A stretch of DNA of 6,755 bases from an uncultured Treponema sp. (GCA_946403565.1 CAMJAJ010000072.1:1-6755), one strand, 5' to 3'; shown: positions 1 to 4,753, counted from the first letter of the stretch. Numbers and translations: made by a program. Notes: generated by a model from the sequence alone, not told the origin.

Positions 1-215
1 TTCGGCTCGGACTGGAGGCCAGCTCCAGTGACCCCGGTGTCAGCGGCCTCGGACTCGACCACAAGGGAGAAGTCCGGCTTCTTGGCGCCGCAGATGGGGC
101 AGACCCAGCTGTCGTCGATCGCCTCGAAGGGCGTTCCCGGCGCTATCTCCAGCTCGTCATCGCCCAGCTCGGGATCGTACACATAGCCGCATATATTACA
201 TCTGTATTTTTCCAT
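1..215 (-). CDS. Rubredoxin, partial (C-terminus runs off the left edge)
   Basis: This is a small one-electron carrier whose single iron is held by four cysteines. The translation starts [15 protein letters not shown] and has both rubredoxin knuckles: C6-x2-C9 followed by GYVYD, and C39-P-x-C42-G followed by A-x-K. The usual aromatics Y11, Y13, F30, W37 and F49 are present, and APGTPFE at 25-31 is typical. The rubredoxin fold is complete by about residue 50, but the frame stays open for at least 21 more residues (an acidic, Gly/Thr-rich tail) and no stop is visible. The protein is therefore longer than a usual 52-54 aa rubredoxin and may carry a linker or second domain outside the window. The start is the only ATG in place. 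The Shine-Dalgarno is weak (AGG, 9 nt before the ATG). The gene is divergent from a thioredoxin-reductase-like flavoprotein, a possible redox partner. The family call is secure; the partnership is inference. Confidence 0.95.
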   Translation of the reverse strand, partial: MEKYRCNICGYVYDPELGDDELEIAPGTPFEAIDDSWVCPICGAKKPDFSLVVESEAADTGVTGAGLQSEP

Positions 216-233
216 AAAATGATACCTGCCAGC

Positions 234-262
234 ATAATAGCACTCGACGGGAGATTTTACAA
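234..262 (-). promoter_or_regulatory. Sigma70-type promoter for rubredoxin
   Basis: Reading the minus strand, TTGTAA (257-262) and TATTAT (234-239) are separated by exactly 17 bp. The expected start site is near 227, giving a leader of about a dozen bases. The boxes were found by eye. Confidence 0.6.
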
Positions 263-278
263 GGCCGGATTGCAATAT

Positions 279-307
279 TGATTCCTGCTGCGCTTACAGG
301 GTATAGT
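279..307 (+). promoter_or_regulatory. Probable promoter for the thioredoxin-reductase-like gene
   Basis: TTGATT (279-284) and TATAGT (302-307) are 17 bp apart. The -10 box ends 7 nt before the ATG at 315, so the predicted transcript would start at or next to that ATG and be leaderless. A promoter here would exclude the upstream GTG at 306, which lies inside the -10 box. Confidence 0.45.
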
Positions 308-314
308 GGACGGT

Positions 315-1184
315 ATGGAAGATACATACGACATCGTGATAATCGGGGCGGGCCCCGCGGGAATGGAGGCCGCCATAACGGCGAAGATACGGAACAAGAG
401 CGTCCTGCTGGTCGGAAACGGCGGGGGCAGCAGCAAGGTGGGCAAGGCCCAGCAGGTGCTGAACTACCTGGGGCTCCCGGCGATAGGCGGCGAGGAGATG
501 CAGGGGCGCTTCATGGCCCACCTGGAGCAGATGGGGCTGTCGATACGGGCGGGAAAGGTCGCCGGCGCATACCCGATGGGAACGTCCTTCTCCCTGCAGG
601 TGGACGAGGACATCATCCAGGCCCGCGCCCTGATCCTGGCCTGCGGGGTGAACTTCGGAACGCCCCTGCCCGGCGAGGCGGAATTCCTGGGCCGGGGCGT
701 AAGCTACTGCGCCACCTGCGACGCCGCCCTCTACAAGGGGAAGAGCGCGATAGTCGTCGCCTGGTCCCGGGACGAAGAGAAGGAGGCGGCCTTCCTTGCG
801 GAAAGGGCGGCGAAGGTCCTGTACCTGCCCCAGTACAAGGGCGAGGTCTCCTTTACGGCGGGAAACATAGAGGTCATAGAGGACAGGCCCCGGTCCGTGG
901 AGGGGAAAATGAAGGCGGAACGCCTGGTCTGCGAAAAAGGCAGCTACGGCGCGGACGGCATCTTCTTCCTGCGGGAGGCCGTCGCCCCGGACCGCCTGAT
1001 TCCCGGCCTGGAGATGGACGGCAGGCACGTCAAGGTGGACAGGCAGATGGCGACAAGCGTGAAGGGCTGCTTCGCCTGCGGAGACATAACCGGCACGCCC
1101 TACCAGTACATCAAGGCAGCCGGCGAGGGCAACGTGGCCGCGCTTTCCGCCGTGAACTGGCTTTCCCAGCCGTCGGGCAACTAG
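315..1184 (+). CDS. Thioredoxin-reductase-like flavoprotein lacking the NADPH motifs
   Basis: A 289-residue FAD-dependent disulfide reductase of the thioredoxin reductase fold, probably cytoplasmic. Visible parts in order: N-terminal FAD dinucleotide motif GAGPAG (11-16); redox-active pair C132-A-T-C135 in the canonical SYCATCD context; C-terminal FAD motif GCFACGD (251-257) followed by TPYQYIKAAGEGNVAALSA. Where NADPH-dependent enzymes have GGGxSA right after the CATC helix, this protein has AWSRDE (149-154). The HRRxxxR signature for the NADPH phosphate is also absent (LPQYKGE at about 171-177). That is the pattern of pyridine-nucleotide-independent members such as the ferredoxin-dependent flavin thioredoxin reductases described from Clostridium. 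The divergent neighbour is a rubredoxin. Start: ATG at 315 puts the FAD motif at the usual distance; an in-frame GTG at 306 is an alternative, with AGGG only 4 nt before it. The fold is certain. The electron donor and acceptor (a thioredoxin or other disulfide protein) are inferred. Confidence 0.92.
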   Translation: MEDTYDIVIIGAGPAGMEAAITAKIRNKSVLLVGNGGGSSKVGKAQQVLNYLGLPAIGGEEMQGRFMAHLEQMGLSIRAGKVAGAYPMGTSFSLQVDEDIIQARALILACGVNFGTPLPGEAEFLGRGVSYCATCDAALYKGKSAIVVAWSRDEEKEAAFLAERAAKVLYLPQYKGEVSFTAGNIEVIEDRPRSVEGKMKAERLVCEKGSYGADGIFFLREAVAPDRLIPGLEMDGRHVKVDRQMATSVKGCFACGDITGTPYQYIKAAGEGNVAALSAVNWLSQPSGN

Positions 1185-1251
1185 GGCACGCGACAGGAGC
1201 TGCCCCCCCTCCATACAGGGCATATCCCGCCCCTGCGGAAGGGGCGGAGAC

Positions 1252-1290
1252 AAAAAAAGAGGGCGGCATGTGAAGCACATGGCCGCCCTC
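1252..1290 (-). terminator. Rho-independent terminator for the small lipoprotein gene
   Basis: On the minus strand, a stem with arms GAGGGCGGCCATGTG and CACATGCCGCCCTC (one bulged C, 3-nt loop, about 14 pairs) is followed directly by seven Ts (1252-1258). It lies 38 bp after the lipoprotein stop codon. Plus-strand readthrough meets the same stem, but with only AATTATC after it. Confidence 0.85.
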
Positions 1291-1302
1291 AATTATCACT
1301 GC

Positions 1303-1318
1303 CCTGCCCTCGGGCAGG
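1303..1318. other. Short GC-rich hairpin in the convergent gap
   Basis: CCTGCC and GGCAGG enclose a CTCG loop, and TTCAATCAATT follows on the plus strand. It may help end the flavoprotein transcript but lacks a real T-run. A second GC-rich dyad (CCGCCCC/GGGGCGG, near 1227-1247) lies closer to the flavoprotein stop, also without Ts. Confidence 0.35.
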
Positions 1319-1327
1319 TTCAATCAA

Positions 1328-1672
1328 TTAAAAATCCGTATAGTCAATCGCAACGCCGGACAGGTTGTAGTTGCCACCACCGGTGAACGGAGCGAAAACC
1401 CTCTGGAAGAAGGTTGACCTCTGGTCAACGACAACGTTCACGACATCGTCACAGTCGGGATACTTCTTCTGGGCGGCCTCAAGCAGCTTCATATAGCCGT
1501 TCTCCGTGTTGATTCCTTCAATGGAAACGCGGCCAAGAATCCTATACTTGGTGCTGTCAGCAGGGAAATCCGTGCTGTCCCAATCAGGACGAACAAACGT
1601 ACAGGACGCAAAGAGTCCAACCACACAAGCCAAGGCAGCGGCAACCAGCCACTTGACATTCATTTTTTTCAT
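1328..1672 (-). CDS. Small predicted lipoprotein of unknown function
   Basis: A 114-residue protein beginning MKKMNVKWLVAAALAC, with a charged n-region, a hydrophobic stretch (about 8-22) and a lipobox ending F-A-S-C24. Signal peptidase II processing and membrane anchoring are predicted; Phe at -3 is tolerated in spirochaetes. The mature part is about 90 residues with the pattern LGRV (47-50), GYMKLLEAAQKKY (59-71), DDVVNVVVDQ (75-84) and a closing NLSGVAIDY (103-111). This resembles the small TRL-like or heavy-metal-binding-type secreted folds, in which a helix carrying a Lys/Ala-rich segment precedes a DVVN beta-strand, but I do not recognise a specific family and assign no function. Start: AGGGAG (1681-1686) sits 8 nt before the ATG at 1672, which favours it over the internal ATG four codons in. 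It has its own promoter and a strong terminator, so it is probably monocistronic. Confidence 0.85.
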   Translation of the reverse strand: MKKMNVKWLVAAALACVVGLFASCTFVRPDWDSTDFPADSTKYRILGRVSIEGINTENGYMKLLEAAQKKYPDCDDVVNVVVDQRSTFFQRVFAPFTGGGNYNLSGVAIDYTDF

Positions 1673-1717
1673 CTATCCATCTCCCTAAGAGTTATCAACC
1701 TTTCACAGGCTATACAC

Positions 1718-1746
1718 AAATTAGCACACAAGTGTGCCTCTGTCAA
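1718..1746 (-). promoter_or_regulatory. Promoter of the small lipoprotein, with a dyad in the spacer
   Basis: Minus strand: consensus TTGACA (1741-1746), 17-bp spacer, then TAATTT (1718-1723, a weak -10). The spacer contains the dyad GCACAC-AA-GTGTGC (1724-1737), which is placed as a repressor operator would be. The leader is about 40 nt and contains the AGGGAG ribosome site. Confidence 0.5.
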
Positions 1747-1839
1747 GTCCATTCACCAGACCTTTCCATACAAAGCCCGGCACAGGACAATCCACCCCCA
1801 CCGGAGAGCAGGGTCGGAACGCAGGAAGAAGAAGCCACC

Positions 1840-1854
1840 CGGGAGGCAGTCCCG
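1840..1854 (-). terminator. Weak candidate terminator after the first M48 gene
   Basis: CGGGA and TCCCG enclose a 5-nt loop 23 bp past the stop codon. On the minus strand a CT-rich tract (TTCTTCTTCC) follows after a few bases. There is no uninterrupted T-run. The rest of the 1747-1876 gap holds nothing else I can support. Confidence 0.25.
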
Positions 1855-1876
1855 CCGAAGGGAAGCCTTCCCCGCC

Positions 1877-2728
1877 CTACTTCTTCTTTTTCTTGCTGTC
1901 CTGGTAGAGGGGATAGACCGTCTCGGCGACACCCGTCAGGTTCTTGATGCGGGCATCGTTGGACGGGTGGGTGGAAAGGATCTGCGGAACCGAGCCACCA
2001 CCCGCCTTGTTCATCTTTTCCCAGACGGTTATGGCCTCGTGGGGGTCGTAGCCCGCCCGCGCCATAAGCTCCGTGCCCATGTTGTCCGCCTCGGTCTCGC
2101 ACTCGCGGCTGAAGGGCAGGGTAAGGCCCAGCTGGGTCCCGTACACGAGGGCGGTCTGCCCCAGTTCGCCAAGGCCGACAGCCTGCGAGACCACGGAGAT
2201 TCCCGCATTCTGGAGGGCCTGCTTGCTGGCCTGCTCGCGGCTGTGCTCCTTGAGCGCATGGGAAATCTCGTGTCCCATGACGGCAGCCAGTTCCCCGTCG
2301 GTCAGCTGGAGCGTTTCGATGATGCCCGTGTAGACGACAATCTTACCGCCGGGCATGCACCAGGCGTTCACCGTGTCCTCCGTTATGACATTCACCTGCC
2401 AGTCCCACTTGAGGGCATCCTCGCGGAACACGCCGGTCTGGGCTATCAGCTTCTTTGCCACAGCCTGCACGCGGTTGTAGACGGCCTTGTCCTTGTTCAG
2501 GGTTCCGGCCTTCTGGGCCTCATCGAGCACCTGGGCGTACTGCTCCTTTGCGGCAGTGTCCATCTCCTCGGCGGAAACGAGCATCAGCTGCTCACGGTCG
2601 GCCCCGACGCTGCCGCCGGAGGTGGTGCTCTTGCCGAAGAGCTTGCTGAAGAAGCCCTTGGCGGAGACAGGGGCGGCCAGGGCCGCCGTCAAAAGTAAAA
2701 CATAGGTATATTTCTGTAGTCTCTTCAT
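1877..2728 (-). CDS. M48 family zinc metallopeptidase, secreted
   Basis: A 283-residue M48 peptidase of the BepA/LoiP/YcaL type, which in other bacteria works in the periplasm on envelope quality control. It has a Sec signal peptide (1-23, hydrophobic core VLLLTAALAAP, predicted cut VSA|KG) with no lipobox cysteine. Motifs: NAWCMPGGKIVVYTGI (121-136), zinc site HEISH (153-157), third ligand E211 in ETEAD (211-215), and STHPSNDAR (252-260), whose His corresponds to the conserved His of the BepA switch region. It ends in a run of five lysines. Start: ATG at 2728 gives a clean signal peptide. In-frame GTG (2791) and ATG (2776) starts would add an implausible N-terminus. There is no Shine-Dalgarno, and TATATT lies 6 nt before the ATG, suggesting a leaderless mRNA. 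It is a gapless paralog of the next gene upstream. The substrate is unknown. Confidence 0.95.
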   Translation of the reverse strand: MKRLQKYTYVLLLTAALAAPVSAKGFFSKLFGKSTTSGGSVGADREQLMLVSAEEMDTAAKEQYAQVLDEAQKAGTLNKDKAVYNRVQAVAKKLIAQTGVFREDALKWDWQVNVITEDTVNAWCMPGGKIVVYTGIIETLQLTDGELAAVMGHEISHALKEHSREQASKQALQNAGISVVSQAVGLGELGQTALVYGTQLGLTLPFSRECETEADNMGTELMARAGYDPHEAITVWEKMNKAGGGSVPQILSTHPSNDARIKNLTGVAETVYPLYQDSKKKKK

Positions 2729-2734
2729 ATCGCT

Positions 2735-2740
2735 AATATA
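2735..2740 (-). promoter_or_regulatory. Candidate -10 box just before the secreted M48 gene
   Basis: TATATT on the minus strand ends 6 nt before the ATG at 2728, so transcription would start on the A of the start codon. The -35 at 17 bp (TTACTT, 2758-2763) is poor. The spacer is an unusual T-rich stretch with runs of six Ts. Confidence 0.35.
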
Positions 2741-2779
2741 ACAAAAAACGGGAAAAAAAGTAACCGGATGGTGCATCCT

Positions 2780-2811
2780 CTCCCCCGGCACAGGACGGCG
2801 GGGGAGTTTTT
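2780..2811 (+). terminator. Plus-strand terminator-like hairpin with no obvious gene
   Basis: CTCCCCCG (2780-2787) and CGGGGGAG (2799-2806) form an 8-bp stem followed directly by TTTTT on the plus strand. Both flanking genes are on the minus strand, so it would stop antisense transcription only. Confidence 0.4.
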
Positions 2812-2821
2812 GAACGGTGCC

Positions 2822-2897
2822 GAGGCAGTGTCAAAAGTCGGTCACCTTTGCAGCTGCCTCATGCCCTTTATCAAACCCGTTCGGAAACGAAGTTTCC
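2822..2897. other. Two hairpins downstream of the lipoprotein M48 gene
   Basis: GAGGCAG (2822-2828) pairs with CTGCCTC (2854-2860), with an inner CAAAAG/CTTTG stem carrying one bulge. GGAAAC-GAA-GTTTCC forms at 2883-2897. The second lies 9 bp past the stop codon of the lipoprotein M48 gene and may be a weak terminator, but neither has a convincing T-run on the minus strand. Confidence 0.35.
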
Positions 2898-2905
2898 AAA
2901 TCGGC

Positions 2906-3712
2906 CTATTTCTTCGCCGACAGGTAGAGGGGATAGACCGTCTCGGCAACGCCCGACAGGTTCTTGATGCGCGAATCGTTGGACGGGTGGGTAGAAAGGA
3001 TCTGCGGAACGGAACTGCCGCCCATGGCGTTCATCTTGTTCCAGACGTTCACGGCCTCGTGGGGGTCATACCCCGCCCGCGCCATAAGCTCCGTGCCCAT
3101 GTTGTCCGCCTCGGTCTCGCACTTGCGGCTGAAGGGCAGCGTAAGTCCGTACTGCACGCCGAGGGCGAGCGCGGTATAGCCCAGGTCACCAAGGCCCGCA
3201 ATCTCGGCCACGACGGCGACGCCAAGGCTGGAAAGCACCTCCTTGCTTGCCTGCTCGCGGCTGTGCTCCTTGAGCGCGTGGGAAATCTCGTGCCCCATGA
3301 TGGCCGCAAGCTCCCCGTCGGTCAGATTGAGTTTGTCGATGATGCCCGTGTAGACGACAATCTTGCCACCGGGCATGCACCAGGCGTTCACCGTGTCTTC
3401 CTTGATAACGTTCACCTGCCAGTTCCAGCTCAAGGCATCCTCGCGGAACACTCCCACCTGGGCTATCAGGCGGTTGGCGATGTTCCTGACCCTGGCGGTG
3501 GTCGCCGCATTGGGATTCAACGAACCATTGGCCTTGGCCTCGGCGAGCACCTCCGCATACGAGGACTCCGCCTGCTGGTTCATCGTGGCCTCGCTGACGA
3601 GCATCACCTGAGACCGGTCCGCACCGACGCTGCCTCCTCCCGTCGTGCTCATGCAGGCAGAGAACGCCAGCGACGCAAAAACAAATGCCAGGACATTGAA
3701 AAGCTTTTTCAT
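2906..3712 (-). CDS. M48 family zinc metallopeptidase, predicted lipoprotein
   Basis: A 268-residue M48 peptidase with an N-terminal lipoprotein signal: MKKLFNVLAFVFASLAFSAC, lipobox F-S-A-C20. The mature enzyme should be membrane-anchored. Motifs: NAWCMPGGKIVVYTGI (109-124), zinc site HEISH (141-145), third ligand E199 in ETEAD (199-203), and STHPSNDSR (240-248). Lipid-anchored M48 enzymes such as LoiP and YcaL are known in the E. coli envelope; the role here is inferred from the family. Start: perfect AAGGAGG 8 nt before the ATG, which begins a typical MKK signal. From residue 23 on it aligns without gaps to the downstream paralog at a constant 1020-bp offset, with most divergence in the first 60 mature residues and between the zinc ligands (about 158-188). 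A separate promoter is visible upstream. Confidence 0.95.
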   Translation of the reverse strand: MKKLFNVLAFVFASLAFSACMSTTGGGSVGADRSQVMLVSEATMNQQAESSYAEVLAEAKANGSLNPNAATTARVRNIANRLIAQVGVFREDALSWNWQVNVIKEDTVNAWCMPGGKIVVYTGIIDKLNLTDGELAAIMGHEISHALKEHSREQASKEVLSSLGVAVVAEIAGLGDLGYTALALGVQYGLTLPFSRKCETEADNMGTELMARAGYDPHEAVNVWNKMNAMGGSSVPQILSTHPSNDSRIKNLSGVAETVYPLYLSAKK

Positions 3713-3720
3713 GGCAATAA

Positions 3721-3727
3721 CCTCCTT
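3721..3727 (-). promoter_or_regulatory. Strong ribosome binding site of the M48 lipoprotein
   Basis: AAGGAGG on the minus strand, 8 nt before the ATG at 3712. It fixes the start and contrasts with the Shine-Dalgarno-free start of the paralog. Confidence 0.9.
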
Positions 3728-3747
3728 TATACTCCTCTTAACAACTG

Positions 3748-3776
3748 AGTATAGTGCAGATTACCGCCGTCTTCAA
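3748..3776 (-). promoter_or_regulatory. Sigma70-type promoter of the M48 lipoprotein
   Basis: Minus strand TTGAAG (3771-3776), 17-bp spacer, TATACT (3748-3753). The predicted leader is about 30 nt and holds the AAGGAGG site. Confidence 0.6.
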
Positions 3777-3833
3777 GGGGGAAAGCAGATGGGGCACGGA
3801 GCGACAGCATCTCCCCTTGCCAGAACATCTCGC

Positions 3834-3878
3834 CGCGTGAAGCTTAAGCATTTGGTCGCGTGAAGCTCAAGCTTCACG
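3834..3878. repeat. Direct plus inverted repeat with two alternative pairings
   Basis: CGCGTGAAGCTTAAGC (3834-3849) and CGCGTGAAGCTCAAGC (3857-3872) are 16-bp direct repeats with one mismatch, 23 bp apart. The segment AAGCTTCACG (3869-3878) can pair perfectly with 3836-3845 (10 bp) or, as AGCTTCACG, with the closer 3859-3867 (9 bp, 2-nt loop). The two hairpins exclude each other. Confidence 0.75.
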
Positions 3879-3901
3879 TCATCGAACCAACGAGAATATG
3901 C

Positions 3902-4024
3902 AGCCAGCATGTTCAAATACTGGCTACAAATCACGATTTCGCGGTATCCAAATCCCTAGAGGGAACCTCGAAAATGCGATGTCGTAAGTCGCGATATTGT
4001 ATGCGACTGACCTTGCAAGCAAGG
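3902..4024. other. Run of four stem-loops in the gene-free 3713-4127 gap
   Basis: Four successive dyads follow with little between them. First, AGCCAG/CTGGCT (3902-3907 with 3920-3925). Second, TTTCG-c-GGT/ACC-t-CGAAA (about 3938-3946 with 3965-3973) enclosing an inner TCCC-TAGA-GGGA (3953-3964). Third, AGTCGC-g-ATA/TAT-GCGACT (3987-4008, one bulge, 3-nt loop). Fourth, CCTTGC-AA-GCAAGG (4011-4024). The density suggests a structured RNA or a composite palindromic repeat. Strand and function are unknown, and no protein gene is convincing here. Confidence 0.55.
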
Positions 4025-4040
4025 CTCCGACTCGACACAC

Positions 4041-4075
4041 TCTCTAAAAATTGCGTACCACGCAATTTTTAGAGA
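4041..4075. repeat. Perfect 16-bp hairpin, copy 1 of a palindromic repeat family
   Basis: TCTCTAAAAATTGCGT and its exact complement flank a 3-nt ACC loop. The A-tract and T-tract arms make it a plausible bidirectional terminator. The right outer arm (TTTTTAGAG) plus ATGCC recurs 34 bp further on. Confidence 0.85.
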
Positions 4076-4119
4076 TGCCTTAGAACTGGGCTTGACCAGT
4101 TTTTAGAGATGCCCTAAAA
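4066..4119 (+). repeat. Two direct copies of the repeat tail, 34 bp apart
   Basis: The 20-mer at 4066-4085 and TTTTTAGAGATGCCCTAAAA (4100-4119) match at 18 of 20 positions. The second follows its own hairpin AACTGG-gcttga-CCAGTT (4084-4101), so each tail sits behind a stem with a different paired core. A diverged third copy lies at 6624-6643. Confidence 0.85.
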
Positions 4120-4120
4120 T
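4092..4120 (+). promoter_or_regulatory. Promoter carried by the repeat, reading into the DUF456 gene
   Basis: TTGACC (4092-4097), 17-bp spacer, TAAAAT (4115-4120). The -35 lies in the loop of the second repeat hairpin and the -10 in the repeat tail. The -10 ends 7 nt before the ATG at 4128, predicting a transcript that starts at or next to the ATG. Confidence 0.5.
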
Positions 4121-4127
4121 TCGGGAC

Positions 4128-4619
4128 ATGGGCGTATTTGACATAGCTCTCATCATCGCGGCGGTCCTCCTCTTTTCCGTCGGCATAATCGGCTGCGTGG
4201 TCCCGGGCCTGCCGGGAGTACCCCTCTGCTGGGGCGGCCTCCTCATCGGGCACTTCATCCACTCCAAGTCCCCGGTGACGATCACCGTCCTCATCATCGC
4301 GGGGCTGGCATGCGTAGCCGTGGAGGTCGTGAACTTCATCGTCCCCTCCTACTTCACCAAGAAGTCGGGCGGCAGCAAGGCGGGCAGCATAGGAAGTATG
4401 CTGGGCGTGTTCGCGGGGGTCCTCACCGGGCAGATCCTGCTCATCTTCCTGGGGCCGTTCATTGGCGCGCTCCTGGGCGAGACGATCCACGACGCGAGCG
4501 ACATGCGCAAGGCCTTCCGTTCCGCCTGCTACTCCTTCCTCGGCTTCATCACGGGAACGGGGCTCAAGCTCGTGGCGGCGGGAAGCCTGCTGGTCGTGTT
4601 CGTCAAGTCGCTGTTCTAG
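4128..4619 (+). CDS. DUF456 family membrane protein
   Basis: A 163-residue, very hydrophobic inner-membrane protein of the DUF456 family; function unknown. Visible family features: GIIGCVVPGLPGVPL (19-33), the loop KKSGGSKAGSIGSMLG (78-93) and LGPFIGALLGETIHD (108-122). Predicted membrane segments lie at about 5-23, 31-46, 52-74, 87-116 and 135-160, with few charges except a short acidic/basic stretch after GETIHD (HDASDMRKAFR). The length is normal for the family. Start: the ATG at 4128 has no clear Shine-Dalgarno (only TCGGGAC before it), and a -10-like box lies 7 nt upstream, so it may be translated from a leaderless mRNA. It is flanked by a repeat element on the left and a C-rich region on the right, so no operon partner is visible. 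Confidence 0.92.
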   Translation: MGVFDIALIIAAVLLFSVGIIGCVVPGLPGVPLCWGGLLIGHFIHSKSPVTITVLIIAGLACVAVEVVNFIVPSYFTKKSGGSKAGSIGSMLGVFAGVLTGQILLIFLGPFIGALLGETIHDASDMRKAFRSACYSFLGFITGTGLKLVAAGSLLVVFVKSLF

Positions 4620-4652
4620 GATACGCCCCCCCCAGAGCAGGCCAAAGCAAAC

Positions 4653-4753
4653 CAGCCAGGGCTGCCCCAAACGAGGACGGCCCCCCCCTCGTCAGGGCCG
4701 CCCCAACCCACCAGGGCAGTCCCAACCAAGGCAGCCCCCAATCCGCCCCAACT
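4653..4753. repeat. C-rich degenerate tandem repeat after the DUF456 gene
   Basis: Five or six imperfect units of about 15-19 bp follow the pattern AGGGC-x-G-CCCCAACC, for example at 4657, 4693, 4713 and 4729. The minus strand has several GGG/GGGG runs. A weak ACGAGG/CCTCGT stem lies at 4671-4692. A TTTTTT run follows at 4753-4758 but without a proper stem before it. No gene is convincing in 4620-4880. Confidence 0.5.

Larger units (their letters stand above)
1901..3649 (-). repeat. Tandem duplication: two M48 genes in register
   Basis: The stretch from about 1901 to 2629 matches about 2921 to 3649 at a constant 1020-bp offset with no indel visible. Identity is highest around the C-terminal codons (about 1903-1985 versus 2923-3005) and the zinc site. 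By eye, roughly 70 percent of residues are identical. Signal peptides and C-terminal ends are unrelated. Confidence 0.9.

Noticed and set aside
278..1292. Long open frames overlapping the flavoprotein on both strands (278-1273 plus, 294-1292 minus)
   Set aside because: Their translations are Arg/Gly/Pro- or His-rich low-complexity shadows, typical of GC-rich genes. The 315-1184 frame has clear FAD and CATC motifs.
2729..2791. Upstream start for the secreted M48 gene (GTG 2791 or ATG 2776)
   Set aside because: It would place 16-21 unlikely residues before a clean signal peptide, and the region carries a promoter-like box instead.
1967..3748. Plus-strand frames opposite the M48 genes (1967-2698 and 2768-3748)
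   Set aside because: They are antisense shadows. They resemble each other only because the M48 genes are duplicated, and they have no start signals.
3834..3872. CRISPR-like direct repeats
   Set aside because: Only two units with a 7-bp separation and internal palindromes; no array and no cas genes.
3860..4072. A 70-codon plus-strand reading frame in the hairpin region
   Set aside because: It starts at GTG inside a palindrome, has no ribosome site, is built from the stem-loop sequences, and resembles no family I know. If the region is a dispersed repeat, such frames would recur as false hypothetical proteins.
3836..4120. An insertion sequence or MITE with defined ends
   Set aside because: No target-site duplication or matching terminal inverted repeats could be found by eye at the outer edges, and no transposase remnant.
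4671..4692. A rho-independent terminator for DUF456 at ACGAGG/CCTCGT
   Set aside because: Only 6 bp with a C-rich loop and no T-run; kept only as a weak stem inside the repeat entry.
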